Source of the DNA: Comamonadaceae bacterium
GTDB taxonomy: Bacteria; Pseudomonadota; Gammaproteobacteria; Burkholderiales; Burkholderiaceae_C
Assembly: GCA_027490925.1 (NCBI GenBank)
Contig: JAIXXF010000011.1
Location: 1-45,793, forward strand
Direction of reading: 5' to 3'
DNA: 45,793 nt
The notes under the pieces were generated by a model, which ran no database searches, was not told the origin of the DNA, and saw only the letters and a list, made by a program, of their open reading frames with translations. Each line of letters starts with the position of its first letter. The stretch's first letter is position 1. Below, one piece after another: positions 20,260 to 28,348 of the stretch. A program made the position numbers and the translations under genes.

Positions 20260-20287
20260 ACTATATAGGCAAGGCTGGGTGGCGCAA
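20260..20287 (-). promoter_or_regulatory. Predicted mmsA promoter
   Basis: On the minus strand: -35 TTGCGC (20282-20287), 16-nt spacer, -10 TATAGT (20260-20265), followed 9 nt later by the mmsA ATG. The geometry predicts a transcript starting at or within a few nucleotides of the start codon. Confidence 0.5.
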
Positions 20288-20435
20288 ATGGGGTGGTGCG
20301 GGGTCAGCGCAGACGCGCAGCGGGTGACAGGGGGCCGTCGGCTGCGAGTCAGTGCCCCCGCCATCTGCGCCGCATTTTCGGTTGGGCGCGGCGGATTGGT
20401 CTGTGAAATCCGGTTGGGCTGGTGTTGAAATCTTC

Positions 20436-21305
20436 TCAGCCTGCACCGCAGGTGGACAGCGCGTCGGGTCGGTGGTGCGGCACCACCAGCCCGCGCCCAG
20501 GGTCGGCCACCGCCTGGGTCCACAGCACTGGCGCGTGGGCCTGCACATTGCCAAAGATGGTGGCGAAAGCCACATCGGCCGCGTCTCGGCCCGTGCCGAG
20601 GCGCATCAAACCCATGGGGATTGCGATGCCCGACGCGTCGAAGATGTACCAGCGGTGACCCAGGTAGACCTCCACGTAGGCATGGAAGTCCGGCGGGCCC
20701 AGGCGGGGATCGGCGCCGAAGTCGGTGCCGGTGGTGAAACGGGCGGGTAAGTTCACAGCCCGGCACAGCGCGATCATGAGATGGGCGAAGTCGCGGCAAA
20801 TGCCGACCCGATCCAGCAAGGTGTCGAGGGCGGAAGTGCTGGCGTTGGAGGTATTGGCAGCGAAACACACCCGTTGCTGGACCCATTGCTGGATCGCCTG
20901 CACGCGGGTGTAGCCTGGGGCCAGGTGTCCGAACTCGGCGGCGGCCAGGGGCAACAGCCGGTCGGATTGGCAGTACCGGCTGGGGTAGAGGTAACACAGC
21001 ACCTCGGGCGGCAGCTGGGCCACCGGCACCTCATGCACCTGGTGGGGGTCGGCGGTGTGGTGGGTGACCTCAACCGCCGTCCGGTAGGACAACGCAAGCT
21101 CTCCAGGCCAAGCCCGCAAGCGCAGGCGGCGGTTGCCTGTGGCTGGGTCGGTGTCCAGCCAGGTGGGAACGGATTGGTTGATCGCCAGCGCCTCAAAGGC
21201 CACGCACTGGTGCGGCGTGTGGGCGGCGTGGACGTTGAAGACAAAGTCGGCGCCAAGGGCATCCACCTGGTAGGTCAAGCCCAGCTGGAGTTCGATGCGG
21301 ATCAT
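20436..21305 (-). CDS. Transglutaminase-like (papain-fold) protein
   Basis: A 289-residue cytoplasmic protein with a transglutaminase-like core. The catalytic triad is visible: C170 in [12 protein letters not shown]208 in [12 protein letters not shown] and D223 in YIFDASG. The N-terminal third ([14 protein letters not shown]...) forms a beta-rich domain typical of the bacterial family. The ATG at 21303-21305 is chosen because [10 protein letters not shown] matches the usual family start; an ATG at 21428 would add 41 residues with no recognisable sequence. Related genes often sit near circularly permuted ATP-grasp proteins, absent here. The substrate is unknown. It is divergent from ahpC. Confidence 0.82.
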   Translation of the reverse strand: MIRIELQLGLTYQVDALGADFVFNVHAAHTPHQCVAFEALAINQSVPTWLDTDPATGNRRLRLRAWPGELALSYRTAVEVTHHTADPHQVHEVPVAQLPPEVLCYLYPSRYCQSDRLLPLAAAEFGHLAPGYTRVQAIQQWVQQRVCFAANTSNASTSALDTLLDRVGICRDFAHLMIALCRAVNLPARFTTGTDFGADPRLGPPDFHAYVEVYLGHRWYIFDASGIAIPMGLMRLGTGRDAADVAFATIFGNVQAHAPVLWTQAVADPGRGLVVPHHRPDALSTCGAG

Positions 21306-21447
21306 GTCGGGTTGGGAGGCGGGCCAGAGGGGTTGCTCGGAGTGCCGCATCGGGGGCATGCGGGCTTGCGTGTGTGACCAGCGTGGCATCAGTATCGGCC
21401 ACAGGGGGGTGTGCCGCGTGTAGGCCATGACGCCAAACACGGCCCCG

Positions 21448-21515
21448 CCGATTGCCTGAACCTATTGCACCGATTGGTTCAATTGTCTTGAAGAATCGCG
21501 GCGCAAACCTAAGAT
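21448..21515 (+). promoter_or_regulatory. Predicted ahpC promoter with upstream repeats
   Basis: -35 TTGAAG (21488-21493), 16-nt spacer, -10 TAAGAT (21510-21515), giving a leader of about 60 nt to ahpC. Upstream are two direct copies of CCGATTG (21448-21454, 21470-21476) spaced 22 nt apart, about two helical turns, with ATTG/CAAT half-sites around them. These could bind a peroxide regulator such as OxyR, which is inference only. Confidence 0.4.
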
Positions 21516-21582
21516 AACAATCCTGCGAGCCCGGCACCCCTGCCTACGCAGTCTCGATCAACCAAAACCAAAAGGCCTCACC

Positions 21583-22146
21583 ATGTCACTCATCAACACG
21601 CACGTCCAACCGTTCAAGACCCAGGCTTTCCACAACGGGAAGTTCGTTGAAGTCAGCGACCAGACCCTCAAGGGCCATTGGTCCGTACTAATCTTCATGC
21701 CCGCCGCCTTCACTTTCAACTGCCCGACGGAAATTGAAGACGCGGCCGACAACTACGCCGAGTTCCAGAAAGCCGGTACCGAGGTCTACATCGTCACCAC
21801 CGACACCCACTTCTCGCACAAGGTGTGGCACGAGACTTCCCCCGCCGTGGGCAAGGCCAAGTTCCCGCTGGTGGGCGACCCCACCCACGCGCTGACCAAT
21901 GCCTTCGGCGTGCACATCCCTGAAGAAGGCCTGGCCTTGCGCGGCACCTTCGTGATCAACCCCGATGGCGTGATCAAGACCGCCGAGATCCACTCCAACG
22001 AGATCGCCCGCGACGTCAAGGAAACCCTGCGCAAGCTCAAGGCCGCCCAGTACACCGCCGCCAACCCCGGCCAGGTGTGCCCAGCCAAGTGGAACGAAGG
22101 CGCCAAGACCCTGACCCCCTCGCTGGACCTCGTCGGCAAGATCTGA
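21583..22146 (+). CDS. ahpC: Alkyl hydroperoxide reductase peroxidase subunit
   Basis: A 187-residue typical 2-Cys peroxiredoxin that reduces H2O2, organic peroxides and peroxynitrite. Peroxidatic C47 in FTFNCPTE and resolving C166 in PGQVCPAKW are at the standard AhpC positions. Begins [26 protein letters not shown] precedes the ATG as ribosome binding site. ahpF follows 124 nt later on the same strand; hairpins in that spacer may set the ratio of AhpC to AhpF. Confidence 0.98.
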   Translation: MSLINTHVQPFKTQAFHNGKFVEVSDQTLKGHWSVLIFMPAAFTFNCPTEIEDAADNYAEFQKAGTEVYIVTTDTHFSHKVWHETSPAVGKAKFPLVGDPTHALTNAFGVHIPEEGLALRGTFVINPDGVIKTAEIHSNEIARDVKETLRKLKAAQYTAANPGQVCPAKWNEGAKTLTPSLDLVGKI

Positions 22147-22158
22147 CGCCCTCCGGCC

Positions 22159-22218
22159 GCCGGTGGCCCCGCCACCGGCACCGCGAGCCGCGTTGCCAGC
22201 CCCTTACTGCAGGGGGCT
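22159..22218 (+). other. Two hairpins in the ahpC-ahpF spacer
   Basis: A perfect 9-bp stem GCCGGTGGC/GCCACCGGC with a 3-nt loop (22159-22179) is followed by a second stem AGCCCC/GGGGCT (22198-22203/22213-22218). Neither has a T-tract, so they look like mRNA-stabilising or processing hairpins rather than terminators. Confidence 0.5.
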
Positions 22219-22270
22219 GTTGAATCGGTTTGAAGCCGTTGATTTGATTCCAAGATTTGAAGGACACACC

Positions 22271-23866
22271 ATGTTGGACGACAACCTCAAAACCCAACTC
22301 AAGGCCTACCTTGAGCGCGTGCTGCATCCGGTTGAATTGGTCGCTTCGCTGGACGACCGCCCCGCGTCGGCAGAGATGCGCGAGCTGCTGGAAGAGATCG
22401 CTCAGCTCTCCGACAAGGTGAGCGCCCGCTTCGACGGCACCGATGCGCGCAAGCCGTCCTTCCAGATCAGCCGCGCCGGCTCTGACATGGGCGTGCGCTT
22501 CGCCGCCATCCCCATGGGCCACGAATTCACCTCGCTGGTGCTGGCCCTGCTGCAGGCCGGTGGTCACCCGCCCAAGGTGGAAGCGGACGTGATCGACCAG
22601 ATTCGCTCGCTGGATGGCGACCTGGTGTTCGAAACCTACATGTCGCTGACCTGCCACAACTGCCCCGACGTGGTGCAGGCCCTCAACCTGATGGCGGTGC
22701 TCAACCCCCGCGTGCGCCACGTGGCGGTGGACGGTGGCCTGTTCCAGGCCGAGGTCGAGGAGCGCCAGATCATGGCCGTGCCCGCGGTGTACCTGAACGG
22801 CAAACCGTTTGGCTCGGGCCGGATGGAGTTGGCCGAGATCCTGGCCAAGGTGGACACCGGTGCCGCCGCCCGCGACGCGGCCAAACTGAACCAAAAAGAG
22901 GCTTTTGACGTGTTGATCATCGGCGGTGGCCCGGCTGGCGCCGCGGCCGCGGTGTACGCGGCCCGCAAGGGCATCCGCACCGGCGTGGTGGCCGAGCGTT
23001 TTGGTGGCCAGACGCTGGACACCATGGGCATCGAGAACTACATCGCCATCCCGGAAACCAATGGCCCGAAGTTCACCGCGGCACTGGAAGCGCATGTGCG
23101 CAGCTACGACGTGGACATCATGAACGGCCAGCGCGTGGCCTCGCTCACCGCTGAGACCGAACCCGGTGGCTTGGCCACGGTGAAGCTGGCCAATGGCGGC
23201 GAGCTGAAAAGCCGCGCGGTCATCTTGGCCACCGGCGCGCGCTGGCGCAATGTCAACGTGCCCGGTGAGCAGGAGTACAAGAACAAGGGCGTGGCCTACT
23301 GCCCGCACTGCGACGGCCCGCTGTTCAAGGGCAAGAAAGTGGCGGTCATCGGTGGCGGCAATTCCGGCGTAGAAGCCGCGATCGACCTCGCTGGCTTGGT
23401 GGACCACGTGACGCTGATCGAGTTCGCCGACCAGCTCAAGGCCGACGCGGTGCTGGTGGCCAAGCTGAAAAGCCTGCCCAACGTGACCATTCACACCAAC
23501 GCCCAAACCACCGAGGTGACTGGCGATGGGCAAAAGGTCAACGGCCTGCGCTACAAAGACCGCGCCACCGGCACCGAGCACCTGGTGGAACTGGCGGGTG
23601 TGTTCGTGCAGATCGGTCTGGTGCCCAACACCGAATGGCTCAAAGGCACGCTGGAGCTGTCACGCCATGGCGAAATCGTGATCGACGACAAGTGCGCCAC
23701 CAGCCTGCCCGGCGTGTACGCCGCAGGCGACGTGACCACCGTGCCGTACAAGCAAATTATCACCGCCGCGGGCGAGGGCTCCAAAGCCGCGTTGTCGGCG
23801 TTTGACCACCTCATTCGCAGCCCGGTCAAGGCCGCTGCACCCCAGGCCGAGCCCGCGCTGGCCTGA
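22271..23866 (+). CDS. ahpF: Alkyl hydroperoxide reductase flavoprotein subunit
   Basis: A 531-residue NADH-dependent disulfide reductase that regenerates AhpC. The N-terminal double thioredoxin fold carries C128-H-N-C131. The thioredoxin-reductase-like part has the FAD motif [21 protein letters not shown] (about 215-235), the second redox centre YCPHCDGP, the NAD motif [13 protein letters not shown] and the FAD-closing [16 protein letters not shown]. Start [18 protein letters not shown] matches the family. A short Ala/Pro tail ends the protein. Co-transcribed with ahpC. Confidence 0.98.
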   Translation: MLDDNLKTQLKAYLERVLHPVELVASLDDRPASAEMRELLEEIAQLSDKVSARFDGTDARKPSFQISRAGSDMGVRFAAIPMGHEFTSLVLALLQAGGHPPKVEADVIDQIRSLDGDLVFETYMSLTCHNCPDVVQALNLMAVLNPRVRHVAVDGGLFQAEVEERQIMAVPAVYLNGKPFGSGRMELAEILAKVDTGAAARDAAKLNQKEAFDVLIIGGGPAGAAAAVYAARKGIRTGVVAERFGGQTLDTMGIENYIAIPETNGPKFTAALEAHVRSYDVDIMNGQRVASLTAETEPGGLATVKLANGGELKSRAVILATGARWRNVNVPGEQEYKNKGVAYCPHCDGPLFKGKKVAVIGGGNSGVEAAIDLAGLVDHVTLIEFADQLKADAVLVAKLKSLPNVTIHTNAQTTEVTGDGQKVNGLRYKDRATGTEHLVELAGVFVQIGLVPNTEWLKGTLELSRHGEIVIDDKCATSLPGVYAAGDVTTVPYKQIITAAGEGSKAALSAFDHLIRSPVKAAAPQAEPALA

Positions 23867-24009
23867 GCCGCGTCGCGCCGGGGGAAGCCCCACGCGGATT
23901 GGACTTGGGCCAGACCTCACCGCCCGCCATGCGGCAAGCGGTGGGTCGTCGTGGGGGGGGTGGCTGCCTGGCCCCTAAGCAAGGCACACGGCACAGCGAC
24001 AATGGCACC

Positions 24010-24294
24010 ATGACCGCACCGCCGCCTGCCCCTCACCCCAGCGGGCCACCGTCTCAACCGCGCAACCCCCTGCACGGCGTCACCCTCGAAGCCATGGTCA
24101 CCCAATTGGCCGACCACTACGGCTGGATTGGGCTGGGTCAGCGCATCCCGGTGCGCTGTTTCACGCACGAACCCAGCCTGGGCTCCAGCCTCAGGTTTTT
24201 GCGCAAGACGCCCTGGGCGCGTGACAAAGTCGAAAGCCTGTACCTGTTCATGCTGCGCGAGGCACAGCGGGCCGACCGGGCGCACGGCGACTGA
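24010..24294 (+). CDS. VF530 family protein (DUF2132)
   Basis: A 94-residue small protein. After a Pro-rich, probably disordered first 18 residues comes the VF530 domain: PLHGVTLEAMVTQLADHYGW, then RCFTHEPSLGSSLRFLRKTPWARDKVESLY. Members are small helical proteins noted as possible DNA-binding or partner-binding modules; the function is unknown. The ATG at 24010 is the first sensible start before the domain. The GST gene begins 10 nt after its stop, so the two are likely co-transcribed. Confidence 0.82.
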   Translation: MTAPPPAPHPSGPPSQPRNPLHGVTLEAMVTQLADHYGWIGLGQRIPVRCFTHEPSLGSSLRFLRKTPWARDKVESLYLFMLREAQRADRAHGD

Positions 24295-24304
24295 GGTCCG
24301 GGGC

Positions 24305-25021
24305 ATGCACGACGACGTGTCTTTGCCGGTTCTTTATTCGTTTCGCCGCTGCCCGTACGCAATGCGTGCGCGGCTCGCGTTGGCGCAGGCGGGCCACGCG
24401 GTGCAGCTGCGCGAAGTGCTGTTGCGCGACAAGCCACCCGAGCTTCTGGCGGTGTCGCCTGCCGCCACGGTGCCGGTGTTGGTCTTGCCCGACCGGGTGC
24501 TGGTGCACAGCCTGGACATCATGCGCTGGGCCTGGCAAGGTCACGACCCCGACGGCTGGCTGACCCGATCCGAAGCGCCCGAGCATCAAGCCCTGATCGA
24601 CGCGAACGATAGCGACTTCAAACGCGCACTGGACCGCTACAAGTACGCCGAACGCTTTCCTGACCGCCCCGCCAGCGCTTACCGAGACGACGCGGTCGTG
24701 GCCTTGATCGCCGCGCTGGAGCCGCGCCTCGCGGTCCAGCCCCAGCTGGGTGGTGCCATGCCGTGTCTGACCGACCTGGCCTTGATGCCTTTTGTGCGGC
24801 AATTCGCCGCGGTGGACGCCGCTTGGTGGGCACAGGCCCCACTCCCAGCCACCCGCGCTTGGCTGCAAGGCTGGCTGGCCCACCCCCTGTTCGCTACCGC
24901 CATGGTGGCCTCCCCGTGCTGGGCGCCTGGCGACGCGCCGGTGGTGTTTCCTGGCCAGTCCCTTTGCCCCACGCCCGGCCCGATCTTGCAATCCCGTCGC
25001 CCGGTCGCGTCTTCTGGCTGA
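24305..25021 (+). CDS. Glutathione S-transferase family protein
   Basis: A 238-residue GST-like protein. The N-terminal thioredoxin fold starts LPVLYSFRRCPYAMRARLAL with a CPYA motif, as in Cys-type (omega/beta-like) GSTs and glutaredoxin-like enzymes. A cis-Pro in ATVPVLVLPD and HSLDIMRWA follow, then a helical C-terminal domain to about residue 200. The last 40 residues (Pro-rich) look nonconserved. The substrate is unknown; its location near ahpCF fits a general stress or redox role but is not proof. Confidence 0.85.
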   Translation: MHDDVSLPVLYSFRRCPYAMRARLALAQAGHAVQLREVLLRDKPPELLAVSPAATVPVLVLPDRVLVHSLDIMRWAWQGHDPDGWLTRSEAPEHQALIDANDSDFKRALDRYKYAERFPDRPASAYRDDAVVALIAALEPRLAVQPQLGGAMPCLTDLALMPFVRQFAAVDAAWWAQAPLPATRAWLQGWLAHPLFATAMVASPCWAPGDAPVVFPGQSLCPTPGPILQSRRPVASSG

Positions 25022-25171
25022 ACCTTCCTGCTGTGCCGCAAGGTGCCAATCGGGTCAGCGGCGGTCAGCCCGGACCGAAGGGCCGGGTGGCGCTCTGAGG
25101 CGCACGCAGCCTGCAAGACGCATGGTTCACACGCAGCCCATGGGGCACCCACCATCGAGGACGAAATCGGG

Positions 25172-25207
25172 AACGACAAGGTCAGAAGAACGTCGTTTTC
25201 CCCTTTT
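25172..25207 (+). terminator. Probable terminator after the GST gene
   Basis: Stem AACGAC/GTCGTT (25172-25177/25192-25197), extendable with GGG/CCC across a small bulge, followed by TT and CCCCTTTT. It lies 150 nt downstream of the GST stop in a 394-nt gap (25022-25415) that has no gene I recognise. Confidence 0.4.
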
Positions 25208-25259
25208 CAGGTTCATTCGGACCAATACGGCACTTAGCCCACGCCGAGCTTTATGTCGA

Positions 25260-25278
25260 TGCTATTACTTTAATAGCA
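25260..25278. repeat. TGCTATTA/TAATAGCA intergenic inverted repeat
   Basis: Perfect 8-bp arms TGCTATTA and TAATAGCA around CTT. AT-rich repeats of this kind occur between genes in Comamonadaceae chromosomes; a related element is at 38740-38756. Function unknown. Confidence 0.5.
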
Positions 25279-25375
25279 ATTCGACGCCCTTGTTGACCCA
25301 CACGCCACTGGCCCAACGCCGCCGCAGCCAACTTAAGGTCTTGTTCAGGTCGCCTGCCTAGCATGGGATCCAACA

Positions 25376-25398
25376 CCGACACACCCCCCCTGTGTCGG
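25376..25398 (+). other. Hairpin with C7 loop before the hemolysin-family operon
   Basis: Perfect 8-bp arms CCGACACA/TGTGTCGG around a loop of seven C. It ends 8 nt before the GGAG ribosome binding site (25407-25410) of the next gene. It could be an operator palindrome or a 5' UTR hairpin that affects translation. Confidence 0.5.
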
Positions 25399-25415
25399 CA
25401 CACCTTGGAGTTCCG

Positions 25416-26069
25416 ATGTTCATGGCCTTGTCCTCTCACGCTGGCGCCGACGCGCCCGAGACCGGCCCCGCCCAGCGGGCACCGGCGTCACCGCGCCTGG
25501 TCGTCCACACCCAGCGCGACCCCGATCGCGCTGAGGTCGAGGCCTACATCCGCCGCATCTACGCCGACCACTACGGTGCCGATGTCCAAGGCTTCGCGCC
25601 GGAGCTGGTCAGCCTGCGCGACGGCTCAGGCATCGTGGCCGCCGCCGGTTACCGCAGCGCCGCGCATGGCCCGCTGTTCCTGGAGCGCTATCTGGACGCG
25701 CCGATCGAGACTTTGCTCACCTCGACCGCCAACGCCGCCACACAGCGCCCCGGTGTGGTGGAGGTCGGCCACCTCGCATCCGACCGGCCCGGAGAGGGCC
25801 GCCGCCTGATCTTGCTGCTCGGCCCGCATCTGGCGGCCCAAGGCTTCCAGTGGGTGGTGAGCACCCTGACCGCCGAGCTGCGCCACCTGTTCGTTCGCAT
25901 TGGCGTGACGCCCCTCGCGCTCGGCACCGCCGACCCGGCGGCGCTGGGCCACGAAGCCGTCCAGTGGGGCAGCTATTACGACCACCGCCCGGTGGTGCTC
26001 GCAGGCCACTTGCGACAAGCCTTGCAGCAACTCGCACGCCGCCAGGCCCGACGCGGAGGCGCCGCATGA
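25416..26069 (+). CDS. Thermostable hemolysin family protein (PF12261-like)
   Basis: A 217-residue protein of the family named after the Vibrio thermostable (delta-VPH) hemolysin. Family-like segments: LFLERYLDAPIETLL (87-101), VVEVGHLASDRPGEGRRL (114-131), WVVSTLTAELRHLFVRIG (146-163) and WGSYYDHRPVVLAGHL (184-199). These resemble the fold and motif order of GNAT/LuxI-like acyltransferases, so I infer an acyl-transfer role rather than a toxin; there is no signal peptide. The ATG at 25416 follows GGAG with 5-nt spacing; an upstream GTG lies inside a hairpin. The stop overlaps the ligase ATG (ATGA). The first gene of a five-gene biosynthetic-looking operon. The name does not establish haemolytic activity. 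Confidence 0.85.
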   Translation: MFMALSSHAGADAPETGPAQRAPASPRLVVHTQRDPDRAEVEAYIRRIYADHYGADVQGFAPELVSLRDGSGIVAAAGYRSAAHGPLFLERYLDAPIETLLTSTANAATQRPGVVEVGHLASDRPGEGRRLILLLGPHLAAQGFQWVVSTLTAELRHLFVRIGVTPLALGTADPAALGHEAVQWGSYYDHRPVVLAGHLRQALQQLARRQARRGGAA

Positions 26070-27514
26070 CCAACGCCCCGCCAGACCACAGCACCGCTCT
26101 GGAAGACGGTCACCACCGCCTCAGCAGGGCCGAGCTGCACACCCAGACCGAGTCCCTGGCCCACCAGCTCCGCGGGCAGCAGACGCGGGTGCTCGCCACC
26201 CTGATGGATAACGGCCCCGCTTGGGTGGTGGCCGACCAGGCCGCTGCCCAAGCGGGTGTGGTCCACGTGCCTCTGCCGGTGTTTTTCACTGCCGTTCAGG
26301 TGCAGCACACGCTGCGCGCCGCGGGCGTCGACACCGTGCTCACCGCCCCCGCTCTGGCCGCCCAGTGGCCAGGCAGCCACGCCCACACCACGGTGGCGGG
26401 CCAGCGCCTGGCCTGGGTGCGTTTGCCTGCCGCGCCGGTGCCGCTGCCCGAAGGCACCGCCAAGATCACCTTCACCTCAGGCACCACTGGCGCGCCCAAG
26501 GGGGTTTGCCTGAGTGCCAGCGGCATGGCCACGGTGGCCGACGCCCTGGTGCAGGCCATGGCCCCGCTCGACATCCGCCGCCACCTCTGCGCCTTGCCGT
26601 TCGCGGTACTGCTGGAAAACCTGGCCGGGGTGCTCGCACCGCTCCGCCGTGGGGCCTTGCTGATCACGCCACCGCTTCAACAGCTGGGTCTGGTGGGCTC
26701 GTCCAGTTTTGACGCAGCGGTGTTCAACGCGGCGGTCGCTCGCCACCAGCCGCACAGCGTCATCTTGCTGCCGCAAATGCTGCGCGCGTGGACCGGCCAC
26801 CTGCACCGGGCGGGCCAGCGCGCCCCGGCCAGCCTCAAATTTGTGGCGGTCGGTGGCGCCGCCGTGGGCGAGGGCCTGCTGCACGCCGCGCGCATGGTGG
26901 GCATTCCTGCACACGAGGGCTATGGCCTCTCGGAAGGCACGTCGGTTCAGACCCTCAACCTGCCGGGTGCCGACCTGCCCGGCTCGGCCGGCCGGGCGCT
27001 GCCCCACGCCCAGCTGCGCGTGGCCGCCGACGGTGAGCTGGAAGTCGCGGGCAGCCTGTTCCTCGGCTACTTGGGCGATGCCGTGCCAGCGCCCACGTGG
27101 TGGCCCACCGGCGATCTCGGCCACATCGACGCACAGGGCTTTGTGCATGTGCATGGCCGAAAAAAGAACGTGCTGATCACCGCCTACGGCCGAAACGTGT
27201 CCCCCGAATGGGTAGAGACCGGTCTGCGCACCCACCCGGCCGTGGCACAGGCCGTGGCCTTGGGCGATGGCGAGGCCACCCTGTCTGCCGTGCTCTGGCC
27301 CATGAGCGCCCAGACCCCCGACAGCGCGTTGCAACAGGCGGTGGACCAGACCAACGCCACCCTGCCCGACTACGCCCGCGTGGGCCGCTGGGTGCGTGCG
27401 GTGGCGCCGTTCAACGCGGAATCCGGCATGGCCACCGCCAATGGCCGCCCACAACGCCCCCGCGTGGCCCAGGCCCACGCCGATGCGCTGGGCCTGCTAG
27501 CGGCCGCCCCATGA
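26066..27514 (+). CDS. AMP-binding (acyl-adenylate forming) protein
   Basis: A 482-residue ANL-superfamily protein, shorter than long-chain acyl-CoA synthetases (about 550-600). Motifs: P-loop FTSGTTGAPKG (136-146), E284-G-Y286-GLSEGTS (adenine/Mg region), TGD350LGHID and the hinge GRKKNVLITAYGRNVSPEWVE (364-384). The C-terminal catalytic-lysine motif, usually like NG-K-x-K/R, reads NGRPQR here, with Arg461 where Lys is expected. It probably activates a carboxylic (fatty) acid for its neighbours, which is inference. The ATG overlaps the upstream stop and is preceded by GGAGGC. Confidence 0.9.
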   Translation: MTNAPPDHSTALEDGHHRLSRAELHTQTESLAHQLRGQQTRVLATLMDNGPAWVVADQAAAQAGVVHVPLPVFFTAVQVQHTLRAAGVDTVLTAPALAAQWPGSHAHTTVAGQRLAWVRLPAAPVPLPEGTAKITFTSGTTGAPKGVCLSASGMATVADALVQAMAPLDIRRHLCALPFAVLLENLAGVLAPLRRGALLITPPLQQLGLVGSSSFDAAVFNAAVARHQPHSVILLPQMLRAWTGHLHRAGQRAPASLKFVAVGGAAVGEGLLHAARMVGIPAHEGYGLSEGTSVQTLNLPGADLPGSAGRALPHAQLRVAADGELEVAGSLFLGYLGDAVPAPTWWPTGDLGHIDAQGFVHVHGRKKNVLITAYGRNVSPEWVETGLRTHPAVAQAVALGDGEATLSAVLWPMSAQTPDSALQQAVDQTNATLPDYARVGRWVRAVAPFNAESGMATANGRPQRPRVAQAHADALGLLAAAP

Positions 27515-27550
27515 GCGATGGCTTGCGCAGGCCACCCCCATGACCCTTCG

Positions 27551-27587
27551 CCCACCACCAACCACCAACCACCAACCACCCACCACC
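27551..27587. repeat. Short tandem repeat (ACCACCA) in the ligase-oxidase spacer
   Basis: Four consecutive 7-nt units (27554-27581; the last ends in C) plus flanking CCACC in the 126-nt gap before the di-iron oxidase gene. The complementary strand is a series of GG/TGG runs. Copy number is likely variable. Confidence 0.7.
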
Positions 27588-27640
27588 GGCCGCGCCCGCC
27601 CCGCTGGCCTCGCACCGAATGTTTCGAATCGGAGAACCCC

Positions 27641-28348
27641 ATGAGCTTTCACCACCGCCTGCTTGAATCCACCACCGACGCCCGGCTCGCCCTGCTGGGC
27701 ACCCCCATCATTCAGGGCTGCCTGCGCGGCGAGGTCTCGCTGCCCAGCTACCTGGCCTTCCTGCGCGAGGCCTACCACCACGTACGCCACACCGTGCCGC
27801 TGTTGCGGGCGTGCAAAGCGGCGCTGCCCGCGCACCACCAGTGGCTCCACCCAGCAATGGACGAGTACATCGAGGAAGAACAAGGCCACGACGAGTGGAT
27901 CCTGAACGACATCCAGGCCTGCGGTGGCGACGCCGAGGCCGTGCGACACGGCACACCGGGACACGCCACCGAGGTGATGGTGGCTTACGCCTACGACACC
28001 ATCGCCCGCGTCAACCCACTGGGATTTTTTGGCATGGTGCATGTGCTGGAAGGCACCAGCGTCTCGCTCGCGCTGATGGCCGCAGAGCAAATCCAAAAGC
28101 CCTTGCGCCTGCCTGACGCCGCCTTCAGCTACCTGCGTTCGCACGGCACGCTGGACCAAGAGCACACGGCCCACTTCGAGCTGTTGATGGACCAGATCGA
28201 CAACCCCAAAGACCAGGCCGACATCGTGCACGCCGCCAAGGCCTTCTTCCGCCTGTATGGCGATGTGTTCCGCAGCCTGCCGCTGCCGCAAAGCCACGGC
28301 GCCACCGCCCCGGCAGCGGCCGCCAGCCGCGAAGAGGTGGCCGCTTGA
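27641..28348 (+). CDS. Heme-oxygenase-like di-iron oxidase candidate (TenA/PqqC-like fold)
   Basis: A 235-residue all-helical protein of the iron-containing redox enzyme group related to TenA/PqqC. Candidate metal ligands: E80-x2-H83 in EEEQGHDEW, E137 in VHVLEGTS and H168-x3-D172-x2-H175 in SHGTLDQEH. This set resembles the ligands of heme-oxygenase-like di-iron oxidases (UndA, CADD, SznF types), enzymes that cleave or oxygenate fatty acids and amino acids. A short Ala-rich tail ends it. The ATG at 27641 follows GGAG. It overlaps the SDR start as TTGA. Given the neighbours it may act on a ligase-activated or released acyl substrate; no activity is shown. Older pipelines would call it a TenA-family regulator. 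Confidence 0.82.
   Translation: MSFHHRLLESTTDARLALLGTPIIQGCLRGEVSLPSYLAFLREAYHHVRHTVPLLRACKAALPAHHQWLHPAMDEYIEEEQGHDEWILNDIQACGGDAEAVRHGTPGHATEVMVAYAYDTIARVNPLGFFGMVHVLEGTSVSLALMAAEQIQKPLRLPDAAFSYLRSHGTLDQEHTAHFELLMDQIDNPKDQADIVHAAKAFFRLYGDVFRSLPLPQSHGATAPAAAASREEVAA

Noticed and set aside
20251-20997. N-terminal extension of mmsA
   Set aside because: The frame stays open upstream but runs into the antisense of the transglutaminase gene and lacks aldehyde dehydrogenase sequence; the ATG at 20250 gives the family length.
22037-23581. 514-codon open frame on the minus strand
   Set aside because: Antisense shadow of ahpC/ahpF, which carry clear catalytic motifs.
23868-23897. Terminator after ahpF
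   Set aside because: CCGCGT/ACGCGG arms with inner GC pairing are present but no T-tract follows, so termination cannot be claimed.
25416-26069. Genuine secreted haemolysin toxin
   Set aside because: No signal peptide, and its operon context is enzymatic; the family name alone does not support toxicity.
27551-27587. Possible CRISPR-like array
   Set aside because: The units are 7 nt and contiguous, without spacers; it is a simple tandem repeat.
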